From Ichthyophthirius multifiliis (Eukaryota > Ciliophora > Oligohymenophorea > Hymenostomatida): DNA of 64,000 nucleotides. The notes under the pieces are model-generated. The model had not been told where the DNA came from, searched no databases, and saw only the letters and a program-made list of their open reading frames with translations. Position 1 is the stretch's first letter. Each line of letters begins with the position of its first letter. Location: positions 31,866 through 95,865 of the forward strand of contig NW_004085903.1 of NCBI RefSeq assembly GCF_000220395.1, written 5' to 3'. Below are positions 1-13,112 of the stretch, piece after piece. A program made the position numbers and the translations under genes.

Positions 1-1250
1 ATTTAATCTTATCCAATATTTTATAAAGATTCCACTTTAGCTATTTTGTTCGGAATATTTAAATTATATAATCTTCCGTTTCCTAAACTATCAAATACAT
101 AAGCAATACCACACCTACTAATATTTATAGAAGTAATCGAATATGGTATTTTACTTTCGAATAAATTTGATCTTTTTGTCACTTAACCACCTTAACTTAA
201 ATCATGTATGAATAATTCACCATTAATTGAGCCTGAAAGTAGTAGCTTTTCTTCGAAAAAAGCTAATGTACATATTTATTATTTATGTCTAGAAAGATAA
301 AATTCATCAATGTTTAAATAATTATTCCATATAAGTATTGAACCATCTTATAAGGCAAAGGCAATGTATTTTTAAGTATCGTTTATTTAAGTTTAGGTTA
401 TTTAATAAAGAGTATGGTAGTCTTTTTTTTAAAAAGATGAAGTTAGATTCTAGAATGAAAAAAGAGAAGACTTTTAATAGGAAAGCAAAATTGATTTACA
501 AACTTATTTTTTAGTGCATTTTTTGAATATTTTTTTACTATTTGGTGTATTTATAATATTATCAAGGAAGAAAAAATTAATAAAAATATCCTTTTTTTAT
601 ATATCTATTTTATAAAAAGTATCTTATAAAGGTTTTTCTAATTTTTATATATTTATTTCTTCGTCTTTTTTTACTTCTGGGAGTTTGTAAATAAATAATT
701 ATTAATAGTTTTGTGAAGAAATAGCTAAAAAAGTAGAATTTGAGCTTATTTTGTAATTTTATAAATCAAAAGTAATATTTGTTGGAGGAATAATTTAAAA
801 CCAATTTAAAATTTTATTTTCATTTGGAAAAAATGCTAATATATATATTTTATTTTAGGATTATTAAGTAATTGCAATTGTTAATACTTAAGAGAATATG
901 TATGAAGTTTAAATACATATAATGTGGCTTTTAGAAAATTAAGATAGTTCTTCAAATTTTAAAACAGTGGCTTTTTTTTAGTGTCTAAAATAAAAATATT
1001 TGATTCCTAATCACCTACTATTATTAGATTAGTATAAATATCAAAATCTTTTGTTTAAATTTAGGTTAAGGATGAAATAGAAAATTCACCTTGAGAATAA
1101 GCTATTTATAACTATTCGTCATAATTAGGGTCTTATTCCTTTTTTTAGATTTGGTTAATTTATATATATACTTCTTTTAATATTTCATCTTATAATATTT
1201 CATTTATAAATCTATTTAAATTTGTGATATTATATGATTTATATATATAA
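1..1250 (-). CDS. WD40-repeat protein, 3' part cut by window edge
   Basis: Read on the minus strand with TAA/TAG as Gln, this stretch stays open and gives WD40-like blades, for example IAFALQDGSILIWN followed by ICTLAFFEEKLLLSGSINGE, and further upstream LIIVGDQESNIFILDT. These are the typical pattern of a beta-strand, a turn ending GS/DG, then a strand ending in W or D. The protein continues beyond position 1, so its C-terminus is missing. One frame change in a run of eight A's near 970-980 is needed to join the upstream blade to the rest; I take it to be a sequencing indel or a small unrecognised intron. I saw no clear start ATG; the open frame reaches about 1240. The family within the WD40 superfamily cannot be named from this sequence. 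WD40 propellers act as protein-binding scaffolds, so no specific role is proposed. Confidence 0.6.
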
Positions 1251-1392
1251 TAAAAAATAAAATATTTGTTATATTTTTTAATATTTAAAAAAAAAATGAA
1301 ATGGAATAAAAAATAAATTAGTCATATTATATATACTAATAAATAAAAATAATTAAAAATTAATTGAATGAAAATAGTATATTATATAAATT

Positions 1393-1446
<54 letters not shown>

Positions 1447-3224
1447 AATATATATATTTTTATTTTTTTATTTTTTTAATATTATATCTTTTTACTTATA
1501 TGGATTAGGTAAATCATCATTATTATTATCTGGGTTACAATATGACCATTTATTTAAATAATCTTATTCCTATCTTATTATATATTTTTGTGATTTATTT
1601 TTTAATTTATCATAGTATTAGTTTATTTTATTTTATTAATAAGTAATTATTTTTTAAGATTAGTTTTAATATTATTATGAATATTTATTTGACATATTTT
1701 TTATTTTATTTTATTTTATTATATTATATTTAATTTTTATTTATTTTATATAGTTATTTTTTTTAATATTCAATTGTATTAAATATATATATTACAAACT
1801 TTTAATTTTAATATATTTTTTTATTATTTTTCATTTTATTTAAATTTAATTTACTGTTTCTCTGACCTTAAAAATTACTTTATATCATATAAAATCCATG
1901 TTTTTTTTTGCATTTATAATTAAAACAAAAGAATATTAAAGAATAATTATTTATACATTTTTACTTATAAAATCAAGTATGGATATTTGAATTTATTCTA
2001 TTTTAAATAAGAATTTGTTTATAATTAAAAAATTTATAGAGCATATAATAAATATAAATCATTGATTTTTGAAATATATAATAACTTTATAATAAGATAA
2101 AAATATATTTAACAATTTAAAATAATTAAAAAATCTAACTGCAGAAATTTAAAAATATATAAAAATATCATTATTAATAAACAAGAAGGTTAATCAATAA
2201 TAATTGGGAAAAATATATATTAATTTATATTATAATTAATTGATATAAAGTTTTTTATGTTGATTACAAATATTTTTAGATGCATAAGGATAATGAATAT
2301 TTTATCTTCCGAAAATATGTTAAAATATAATGTGTCTATTATTTATACAAATAAATAAAATTCAAGATTTATCAATTCTAATTTATGTAAATTAAATAAT
2401 ATAGTTTAATTTATTTCAATAAAATTAATTATTTATATAAAAACCAATATTTCGTAAAGTTTTTATATTTCTAATATTATATTTATTCTATGTTTATATA
2501 ATATAATTATTATTATTATTTATTAAATATATATATATATTTTATATATATTTTAATTATATATAAATTAATAAATATTATATATTATTTTTTTAAAGTT
2601 ATATATATAATATTAATAAAATAATTTTTAGATATCTATTTATAAAAAATTATTTGTAATATTATTAAATATAAAAAAAAAAAATAATATATTTTGGAAA
2701 TAATGTATTTTTTATTTATAAATATTTATAATTATGTATTAAATAAAGAATAATTTTTTTTTACTTAATTTAACTCTTAATATATTAAAAGATATATAAA
2801 AAAATTTATTTTTACATAAATAAAAATTTATATTAAAAAAATTAATTAATATTCAAATAAAAAGAAATATTTTTATATAAATTACAAATTTAAATAATTA
2901 TATATAAATAAATAATATAAAAAAAATTAATAATATATATTATAAAAAACTAAATTAATTATAATATATAAATATAAAATATTCTTAATTTAAAATAAAT
3001 TATATTTATTTATAGATATTTTATTATAGGCATTTTTTAAATATTAAAAATGATATAAATATAAAATATAAATATATATATATTATTATAATATATTTAT
3101 ATTTATAATTTATATATATACATATGTATAAAATGTTTTTTCCTTATATATATATATTTTTTATTAAGGAAAATTAATATAAAAAACAAATTAAAAAAAA
3201 CTTTATACATTTTTATAAAAATAT
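1251..3224. other. AT-rich intergenic spacer
   Basis: Almost pure A/T with no recognisable coding sequence on either strand. It contains a TA/TATG dinucleotide run at about 1393-1442 and several shorter TA runs near 2525-2570 and 3060-3120. It holds the 5' flank of the WD40 gene and the 3' flank of the isocitrate-dehydrogenase-like gene. Confidence 0.6.
1393..1442. repeat. TA dinucleotide microsatellite
   Basis: About 50 bases of alternating T and A with a single TATG interruption, lying in spacer. Confidence 0.85.
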
Positions 3225-4474
3225 TCATAACTTAGCTTTAGGATATAAATTATTTATCATATTTTTTTAAACACTTTCAATTAATTTTTCTAAAACCTCA
3301 AACTTTTCTTTTTCTTCAATCAATTCTTTCCCAAAAGCTTCATTTTCGCTACATAAGATCACGCTTTTTTACAGCAACTAACAAAACGAAATCAATTATT
3401 AATTTCCATCTAATTTTCCCCTATATAATAATCCTTAAATCCATACAAAAATACATGCTATAGCATTTGTATAGATTTCTTTTCCTTACTAAAATTATTA
3501 TCTAAAATAACTCGAAACTACATATAAAGCCTTTTCTTATTATGCAAATAGTAAATTTGTCGTTAAGCCAGAATTCCCAAATCCTTAAGAGACTAATTAT
3601 GAGTGAATTTCGCCATCGTATCTTTTGCAAGCCCATACAAATCCTCCTTAAGATTTAAGGGCAAAAATTAACATATCTTGATTGTTTTTGTGTTCGTAGA
3701 TTATATTTTTTTTAAAAAAAAGCGTTTTGTAGGTTTATTGGTACATGTTTTGGAATATTTGGACAAGTTTTTCATCATATTCAGCATATAAGTCTGCCCT
3801 TGTGCTAAAATAGAGTGGAAACTTTATCTCTAGGGCATATTCAAAACAGTCTTTGGCAAATTGGATCATATATTCTTCAGTGTTGTACATAATAAAACCC
3901 AATATACTGCCTTTTGTGGATGAAAAATCTTGAATTTTTAAAGATTTTTCGTTTGTGAATTTTAATTCGAGATTTTAAACTTATTTTTCGTCGAAACTTA
4001 TAAAATCTTGAAATACTTATCTTGCTATTTTTTTATATAATAAGAATACGATTTTTTATTTTTTTAAAGTTTACCAACTATTATTGGATTTTTCCAATTA
4101 GGTATTACTTTTTTTATGTTTTTTATTAATATTGGTTGTGCAAATAATGTGCCGTTTAATATATTTCCTATTGTTACATTAGGGCAATCCCAGCCTTTTA
4201 TTCTTTCAAATTCTCGAGCCATTTATATATCAGCGCCTAATGATGGACATTTTATACCTACTTTATGTTAAACTATACTTAAAGCAGCATCAGTAGTTAT
4301 TTTATTGTTTGTTTTATCACGTTAGGCGATACTGAGATCGTAATATTTTATTGGGACGTCTAAAAATGGAAATATTAAACGTTTTTTAATTATGTTCCAA
4401 ACTGATTAACTCATTTATTCGCTATCTAGTTCTACTATAGGATTTTCAACTTTTATTTTTTTTATTTAGTTCAT
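3225..4474 (-). CDS. Divergent NADP-isocitrate dehydrogenase homologue, probable pseudoenzyme
   Basis: The ORF starts at the ATG at 4474, has one 50-nt GT-AG intron (4025-4074) and ends at TGA (3225-3227), giving about 400 aa, the usual cytosolic NADP-IDH length. Family landmarks are clear along the whole length: KVENPIVELD near the N-terminus, KYYDLSIAQRD, GIKCPS, NVTIGNILNGT, MYNTEEYMIQFAKDCFEYA, FPLYFST, YEH, ALKSQGGFVWACKRYDG and a C-terminal LDGNQQLI segment. However the residues the family uses for catalysis are replaced. The DGDEMTR segment reads DSEQMSQ, the substrate-binding NGTIR reads NVTIG, the metal-binding Asp pair of DGDxxSD reads DGEIHSQ, STKN reads STRA, and the NADP-binding AHGTVTRHY block reads ALYVVSSYF. 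The frame is intact, so it is unlikely to be simple decay; it looks like a conserved protein with a new non-catalytic role. That last point is inference. Confidence 0.8.
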
Positions 4475-6167
4475 TTTTTTTGTATAAATTATTATTTTTT
4501 TATTAATTTATTATTTATAAAATAAGAGAATTTAAAATTTTTATATTATAAATATTTATTTAATATAATCAAAATTTTAATAACTATTATATATTTATAT
4601 ATAATAATTTTATAATTTTTTTTTAATATAGATTTTATATATATTTTTTATTAATAATTTTTTTGATAAAATTATAAATTAATTTATAAATAAATAATAA
4701 TCAAATATATTTTAAAAATAAATCTATAATTAAATATAATAAAAAATATATAAAAATAAAATATAATAAATAAAAATATTTTTTTTATTTATTTTTAAAT
4801 TATTTATTTTTTTCTTAAAAAAATATATAAATTTAATTACAAAAAAAAAATTATTAATAAATACAAATTATTTATAGCAAAAAAATAAAAATATATTAAA
4901 TTTAAATTGCATTTTTTTATAAAAAATTAAAATATTTGATAAATCCTATAAATTAATTTTAATTTAATTAATCAAAAATAAAATATTTATATATATTATA
5001 GAAAATATAATTTTTTTTTTTTATTTCAAATATATAAATGCAAAATATTATTATAATAATATTTTTAATAATAAATATATAAATATATATATATATATTA
5101 TTTTAGGTTAAAATCATCAATTTAATTTTAAAAATATAATATTAAAATTATTGAAGATATATTTATATTATATAATAGATTATTAAAATTTATTAGTAAA
5201 AATACTTTATTAATCTAATAAAATTATATATTAAAAGTAAATAAAAACTATTATTTTTATACAAAAAAATAAAATATAAAAAAATACAAAAAAAAAAAAA
5301 ATTTTAGAAATATTGTAAACAAAAAATATAAATTATAAAAAAAATTAATTAAATTATTTAATAAAAAAAAAACTTATTTATTTATAAATAAAAATTTTAA
5401 AAAATAAAAAAAGATATTAAATATATAAAAATTAAAGATAAAATTAATTAATTATATATATATATATAATTTAATAATTATATATTAATAAATATATATT
5501 TTAATATATATTATATATATACATATATTTATTTATATATTAATTTTTTTATATTTTTATATTTTATATTTATATAAATGTTTATATTCATTATTTTTAT
5601 TTAATATATAATCATATATATTAGTAATAATAGAGTAAATATATACTTAAAATTATTTTTATAATTTAAATTTTTTTATTTTTTTCTATATTCTTTATTT
5701 TTTATTAAATATTTTTTTATATATAATATTATCGCTTTATAATATATATATTTTATTGTTTTAATTTAAAAATATTTACTCAATTTTTTTTATTTTTTTA
5801 TATATTACTTATTGTTTTTTTTATAATAATTTAATAATTTTAATCATAAATTTTACATAATTTTTTATTTTATTTGGTTCTTTTTTATAAAAATTATATT
5901 ATATAAATCTGATTATATTTTTTTATTTAAATTTATAATCTGTAATATTTAAAAAATTTACAAGTATATAATTTATTATCTATTTTAATAATATTTTAAT
6001 ATTACTATTATTATATAAATAATTTTAATTATTAATTTTTTTTAATTCATTATATAAACTATAAATTTTAAAATTAAAAAGAAATCATAATTTTTTTTTT
6101 AAATATAACATATATATATATATATTAATTAATTACTTTTTTATTATAATATATTTTTTTTAAAAAT
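4475..6167. other. AT-rich intergenic spacer
   Basis: About 1.7 kb of nearly pure A/T with many short TA runs (for example 5450-5525 and 6110-6130). No gene or RNA structure was recognised. It separates the isocitrate-dehydrogenase-like gene from the membrane-protein gene, which are transcribed in the same direction. Confidence 0.6.
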
Positions 6168-8188
6168 TCATACTAATTACTTAATAAATTTACAATTATT
6201 TTGCTCAAAATTTATATAATTTCTATAAATTTCATTATTATTATTCATTTCTTAAGCTACTGATATAACACTATCATACTCTTATTTCTTGAACTCACAA
6301 ATCCATTATTTAAGTTAAATTTCTTCATTATAAACAATATTTTACGCCTATTTATAATAACTTTACTTTTTTTCATTAATCAATTTGTTAAAGTCTAACT
6401 GTGTAATAATAAGAGGCCTTATACTCAAAAAATTAAAAACTGAAATTCCTAATGACATTGTACTGGTAATAATTGTAAGAATAGTATTATAATTGACACT
6501 TTCTTAAAAACTATAGAAAAAAAAGACTAACCCTAAAATAAGTTGTGGTAAATCCTCAAACGAAAATCTCATGAAAGCATTAAGAATTTTATTAGAAATA
6601 GACTTCCCAGCCAGATTTTAAAAAAAGTATTTCATGAATCTATTATTAGGAATCATTGATATATTAAAAGGTGCGACAAAGTCTAAAACATCTCCCAAAG
6701 CCACACATTCTAAAAGCATTGAAATTTCATAAAATTAATTTATATAATGAGTAGAAAAAAGTCTACCCTTTTATTTATAATAGTTAAAAAAAACACTAAA
6801 AAACTTCAAAAGATTACACGTCATATTAAAAGCAATTATAATTAAAAGTAAAGTTGCCAAAAAGTTGTATTTACAATGATAAACGACAATAACAAAACAT
6901 AAGTCATTATAATTGTCATATTTACTCAATTAGCTTTAAACAAAAGAAACTAAATAAAATATTTCTTTTTTCCCTTTTAATTTATATTTTATTTCATTAA
7001 TAAACATCGTTAATTTACTATAAACCTTATTCTAGTCATATGATTTATCCTCCATAGGATCTGGGAGCATATAACCTATAATAGAGGTTACCCTAACAAA
7101 CAATTTCAGTTCTAAAACAGCCGAAATAAAAGCAAAAATAAAATAAATTGCATGTGAATAACTACTAACTCCTGTTTTACAAATGTTTTGTTCTTGCCTA
7201 ATAGTGATATAATAGGGCACAAAAACTAATATTAAATAATATAAAATGGTCATAAAAACCATCGTAATATAAAAATTTTGGCTATTTTTTAATTCTTCAT
7301 TTAGCTTTGTGGTATCTTGGTTAAATTAAAAATTAGGTACGTCTATAACGAAAAAAGATAAAAATTTATACACTGTGGCTTTTAAAATTCTGCCTAAACA
7401 ATTACTTGGTTTATAATTATAATATAAATGTTCTCTCCAGGCAAATGCAATTCCTACATTTGCCACAGAGTTTATATCATAGCTCATATTTACAGATTAT
7501 ATGTTATATGAATTATATAGTATTGAATATAAGGCTTTCCAACATGATAATGTTATTGCTTATTAAAATTCTATCATTTTTGGAGGAAGTAATTTTACGA
7601 AATTTATTAAATAAACTTCACCACCTTATTCCATTATATCTATATATGCATATTATTATTTTTAATTTTTATTATATTATTTTTTACTTTTTTAGAAACT
7701 ATTAGATAATACATAGTCAAAATAGATTTAGTTAACGTCTGTATTTTCAAATTTTTAATAAACTTCTTTTAAAAAAGTATATGTTAAAGGTTCACAATCA
7801 CAATCATAAGAATTATTTAACATATAAATGTTTTTATATCTATTTATTAAATAATCATAATTATAATGATTAAATAAAATCCTATAGGGATAAGGTTCCA
7901 TTTCTTGTTTTTCGAAACTATAAGAGAAAATTTTTGTTAAATGAATTAATCCTTAGGAAGTAAAATACATTGAAAACTTTTTTTTTCAGTTATTAATTTT
8001 AAAAACATTTCATTTAATATTTAAGGATTAAATATTCCTAGATTATAAATAACTTAATTTGTCAGAATATTTCTTTATATTTTAATATTTTTATATTCCA
8101 TAAAGTATTTATTTAGTTTATTTATTGCAGATGATAGTTTTTTGGGAAGTTCATCTAAAATGAAATATTTATTATCTAATATATTCAT
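6168..8188 (-). CDS. Multipass membrane protein with FEDLPQ motif, unknown function
   Basis: The frame runs from ATG (8188) to TGA (6168-6170), about 650 aa, with one 48-nt intron (7640-7687). The N-terminal third is soluble-looking, rich in Tyr and Asn. Then follow hydrophobic spans: around ILYYLILVFVPYYITI, AIYFIFAFISAVLELKLFV, a stretch FLATLLLIIIAFNMTC, and LILGLVFFFYSF immediately after FEDLPQ, followed by TIITSTMSLGISVFNFLS. The C-terminus is a charged tail. A frame change is needed in a run of nine A's near 7990, probably an assembly indel. Its ATG overlaps the TGA of the upstream LRR frame (shared bases ATGA), so the two could be one receptor-like gene broken by an error. I do not recognise a named family; the membrane topology is inferred from hydrophobicity. 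Confidence 0.65.
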
Positions 8189-10344
8189 TTATAATGTAAA
8201 TTTTTTTTAATATTTTTTTTATTCTTATTAAATGTATATGTTTTATATTACATTTTCGAAATCTTAATTTTCACATTTTATTACTTTTAATGATTTTTAG
8301 AAATTGTTTAAATTTTTTTTTTTCTTTTTTTTTCTTTTTATTTTTTTTTTAATTTTTTTTTAATATACTTTTGTTATTGTTTATAAATAAGATTAGTAAG
8401 TCATTTTTTAAACTATTATTTTTATATCGTTATGGTTTAGACCATTTTTATCAATTAAAACAGATTAAATATTTTTAAAACTACTTTATAAATTTTAAAA
8501 TAAGGTTATATATCCTTGTATATTGATATTTTTATTGTTTGAGATATTTAATTTTTTAAAATGCTTTAAATTTGTTGACGTTTTCATTAAAATTTTAATA
8601 GTTTCATTATTAAAATTACAATCAATCATATTTAAAGTTTCTAATTTACTTATTAATATTAATTTTTTAATTTCAACTTTTATATTTGTATAAAAAAAAT
8701 ATTTTTTACTAAAAATTAGATATTATTAAAAAAAATGAAGTCCATACATTATTTGTTATTTAATTATTATAACTAATATTTATTTTCTTAATTTACCAAT
8801 TTACATTCTTTACATTATTATATTCTTGAATTTATTGCAATTGATCATCTTGCAAGTCACAAAGACTAATACTTAAATAATTCAAATATTTAAGTAAAGA
8901 AAATAACTTAAAAACAAAATTCCATCCTCTGGTATTAATTTTATTATTACCAGTTAAATTTATTTTCTTAATACAATTAATAGATTAAGAACTGGAATTA
9001 GAAAGTGAATTATAAAGATGCTATTATTTTAAAATATATGTATTAATATACAAATATATAAATATACAAATATATAAATGTATGAATATAAAAATATATA
9101 AATATTTATATTTATATTTTATATTTAAATATATAAATATGTAATAATAATTTTGTATTTTTATATATTTAATATTTTTATCAAATTATATTTTACTTTG
9201 CATGTCTATTCTCTAAAATTACAAAATTCAAATCCTAAATTTTATACAATAATGCATTTAGAAATTGCATTAAAAATTTTAACCAGACATCATCAGTAAT
9301 TTTGTAAGAACCAAAAAGTTAGATACTTATCAAACTTTCTGTAAAGTTAATGTTTTTTTCTATTTCTTAAATAAAATAGTATACTTTATCATTGTTTAAA
9401 CCACAATGTTATAATTAAAAATAACTTAAACATTCTAAATTTTTTATATTTTAGAATAACTTTTTATAGCATGTTTCTGATATTTTCGGGTTTTTTGATA
9501 AATCTAATTACAATAAGTATTTTTGTAATTCACTTTAATTTAAACAATTGAAAAATGCTTAAAGCTTCTATTCATTTAATTAACAGTTTTCTAAAGATAA
9601 ATACTATAAATGTGTATCTGCTAAAATCATAAAAAATAATTAAAGACTAATCTAACTCATTTTTGAATTACTTCCTATATCAAGTGCTTTAATATTTTTG
9701 ATTAAATTAACAGAATTTTTAAATTAATTTGCTATAATTTTAATCTTTTATAATATTTTGTTTTTTTTTAAAAAAATAATGTTATTATAAAAACTTACAA
9801 TTTCATCATTTAATTAACAATCGTTAAAATATAATTTTTAAATATCTTGAAAATTTCCTATGAACTCAATAAATTATTTCCAACAATTCTTTGATATTTT
9901 TTAATTTCCACTAATATTTAAAGACTATAAGCATTATTAGATTGGCTAGACTTAGACTTATATTTTTTAATTATTATTTTATATAGCATTCATAATAGCC
10001 TCTATTTTGGCGTCATTTAATTAACACTTCTTCATTGAAAGTTCATTTAAATACTAATATAAAGATAATTATTTAAATAAATAATAAAATCCAGAAGGTT
10101 ATATTCTTGTGTTATAATCAATGCTTATTTTTTATAGTTGTTAACTAAGATTTACACGTTACAACAAATTTATATTTATTTATTCACATAATGAAGTTAA
10201 ATTAGAATTTTAAAGCGATTATTTTGCTTAAACTTCTCGACCAGTAAGTACTTAAAGTAAATTTTGAAAACCCTTTTCACCTAACTGAATATATAAAATT
10301 ATTAATATATATATATTAATATATTTATTTTTATATGATATATT

Positions 10345-10375
<31 letters not shown>

Positions 10376-13112
10376 TATTAATATATTTTTATATAAATAT
10401 AATATTTTTTAATAATACTTTTTCTTATCCAGTTAATATTATACTTTTTAGAGTTTTTTTAAGCAAAAAATCTTCACCACCGTTATTATTTTGTGAATTA
10501 AGAATTTATGATATTTCTATCATTTTAATATCATCTAAAAAACAAAAACTAAGATCTATTTTCGCTAATTTTTTGCATTTAACAAGTATAGAAAATAAAA
10601 TTTTCCATCCTTCTACTGTAAAATATCCATTTCCATATAAATCTAAATCTTATAGTGAATTTAATATTTAAGATTAATCAAGAATTTTATACATGTTTTT
10701 TATTTTTTAATCATCTAATTTACATGATTAAACGGATAAATGTGATATGTTCTAAAATAAACCAATTATTTACCAAAAAGAATTCCATCCATAACTTGTT
10801 AAGGCAAAATTACTTTTAAAAACTAATTTTTCTAAACTCTAAACTAAATAATTTTCCTAAAATATTTAATTATTTTTATTTTAAGAATTATAATTATTTT
10901 AAAAAGACTCCAAAATAAAATCTATTTCAGAATCAAAATAAATACTTTCGGTTAAATCCAAAAATTTAATTCTCTTAAATTACTTTAAAACCAAACTTAA
11001 ATATTCCCAACCTTTTCCAATAGTAAAATTATTAGATAAAATTAGCTCTTCCAAACTTTCAAATAAAAAGCATTTTCCATTTATTTTTTCATAAATTTTC
11101 TTGCAGATTTTCTCGTCTAAACAGCACTTACTTAAGTCCAAAAACCTCATTATTTTGCTATCTTTTAGTATATTAAATATTTCACCCCATTCATATTCCC
11201 CTAGTTCGCTGTTTTCAGACAAATTTAAAACCTATAATTACTCGAAAAGTGAATTAGCAGACTACAAAGCATTAACAAGTGGTAAAAAATTAGCTTTATT
11301 CAACTAAATACATTATAAATGGATACTTTTTAATTATTTAAACTTCATTATAGCACTGGTAAATAATATATGGGCCTCCTCTGAACATATAGGATTCCCG
11401 GAAATATTTATATGTGTAATGTATTGGTTAACTTAAACATCTAGTCCTAGAAGAATTTTTGAAATAGCCATTATTTTTGCATCGTTTAAATTGCAATTTT
11501 AAATTTCAAGCTTTTCAAGATTTTTTGAAGATTAAATCTAATTAAAAATTAGTTCCCATATTTCTATAGGAATTTCGGGATTTTAAGATATGTTCAAATG
11601 CTTAATTTTACCAAAAAATCCAATTTAATAATTTTCTAAAAAAACGGAAATTTTATTAAAAGAAATGTCAATTTTTTCGAATTATTTGAATGAAACAAGC
11701 CACTAAAAAAGCCCCTAATACCCTTTTTATTAAATATTAGGATTGGAGTTAATTTCTAGTGTTTTTAAACTATTTTTCAATTCAAATTCTTATACATCTT
11801 GTGTAGAAAAAGTATCATTATTATTAATAAATTTGAGTATTTTGGCGTCATTTAGTTCACAGTTATTCATTTTAAGCACAAAAAGACTTTAAAACTATTT
11901 TAAATACTTCCCCAATGTATAAAAGCCTTCTTCGCCAATTTTCTCATTCTAAGAAATATCTAAATGAGTTAAATAATATTTCAATTTGTTTTTTTTATTG
12001 AATGAATTTTTCAAACTTTCGAAATGTAAATTTCCTAAATTGCATCCTTAAAAAACCAATTTTTCCGATGAAATTCCTTAAAAAATCAAGCCAAAAGAAT
12101 GCGCATTAATCACTGAAAAGCTCAAATTAAGCTTCTAAATATGAAAATTTCTACTCTTAACAGTCTAGGCAAACGAATCTACTATAAATTCCTTTAAATT
12201 CTACAAATATAAATGCCTAATAGAATGACAAGAAGTAATTTCCCTCCACAATCTTTACAAAAGGTAAATATTTTTAACCAAAAGGTACGAAAAGTCCAAT
12301 TTAACGACCCTATTTACCTAATCTTATGGAAGTAATGTATCTAAGATGACTTCAAGGGATTTTTCTTGCCTTTTATCAGTTTCTATAATGGTTTATTTTA
12401 AACATTTAGAACATGAGAGTCTAAAAAACTACACTGGTTAATATATATTCTATTCATGTCCGCGCGGATTTATACTTATTACTCCTTTTGTTTTATCTAT
12501 TTAGGAGGGTTCCACTAAAGTGAGTTTATCTTTGATTTTTTCAATGAATTTTTCCTTGAAAACTCCAAAGTTGTTACTTATGTAGAGTGTAAGGAAGCTG
12601 TTTTGAATTTAATTTAACATTATTTCATTGTTTCCAAATAAAAAATAATTTAAATCTATATCAGATAAATTGTTATCGCAAAAAATTATACGTAATTGAT
12701 TTTTTTACATAAATAATATATGACCTTTTAATACTTTTAGATGATGTTTAGTTAATTTACTTTAATAAAAACATATTGTTGTTATCCTGGATATCATACG
12801 CATACATTATTCTAGTTAAAACCACATGTCTATTTTAAAATAACCTTGGAAGTTATTTATTTTAATCGCTATGTCTTTTCGATAATCTTTTAAGTTTTTT
12901 AGTTCCTCTAATTTATGATGGAAATCTTTTGTTGGATCAATTGAAAAATCTAATTCGGCTTTTTTTTATTTTATAGTTATTATTTATGATTTATATTTTT
13001 TTATTTTACAATATAAATATTCAAAGTTTCTAATTGAATTTTTATGCTTTTTTTTAATATTTCGAGGCGTTGTATATGCTTCTTTAGTATTTTAATAACA
13101 AAATGTTAGCAT
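8185..13112 (-). CDS. Very large leucine-rich-repeat (ribonuclease-inhibitor-type) protein
   Basis: Starts at ATG 13112; a 51-nt intron (12959-13009) joins the first exon to a segment rich in charged residues. The bulk is an RI-type LRR solenoid. Repeats alternate a motif like LEIQNCNLNDAKI with one like HINISGNP or LDISQNEKIGEEGFYTLG, each about 27-30 residues. AT-rich introns are visible at 10285-10418 (134 nt) and about 9021-9196 (176 nt). The splice phase of the latter does not fit perfectly, and there are a few other frame inconsistencies in A/T runs. The last 180 bases before the TGA (8185-8187) are low-complexity and poly-Lys in frame, so the true stop is uncertain. Total length about 1,450 aa. 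LRR solenoids bind proteins; no enzymatic domain was seen. It could be two or three tandem LRR genes, but the continuous frames favour one. Confidence 0.6.
9021..9196 (-). repeat. Imperfect TATAAATA repeats in an LRR-gene intron
   Basis: Repeated units of ATATAAATAT and ACAAATATATAA type within a region bounded by GT and AG on the minus strand. The intron is longer than neighbours, consistent with expansion of the repeat. Confidence 0.5.

Noticed and set aside
1393-1442. TA tract as telomere or chromosome end
   Set aside because: Oligohymenophorean telomeres are GGGGTT-type repeats; none occurs in the window, and genes continue past this tract.
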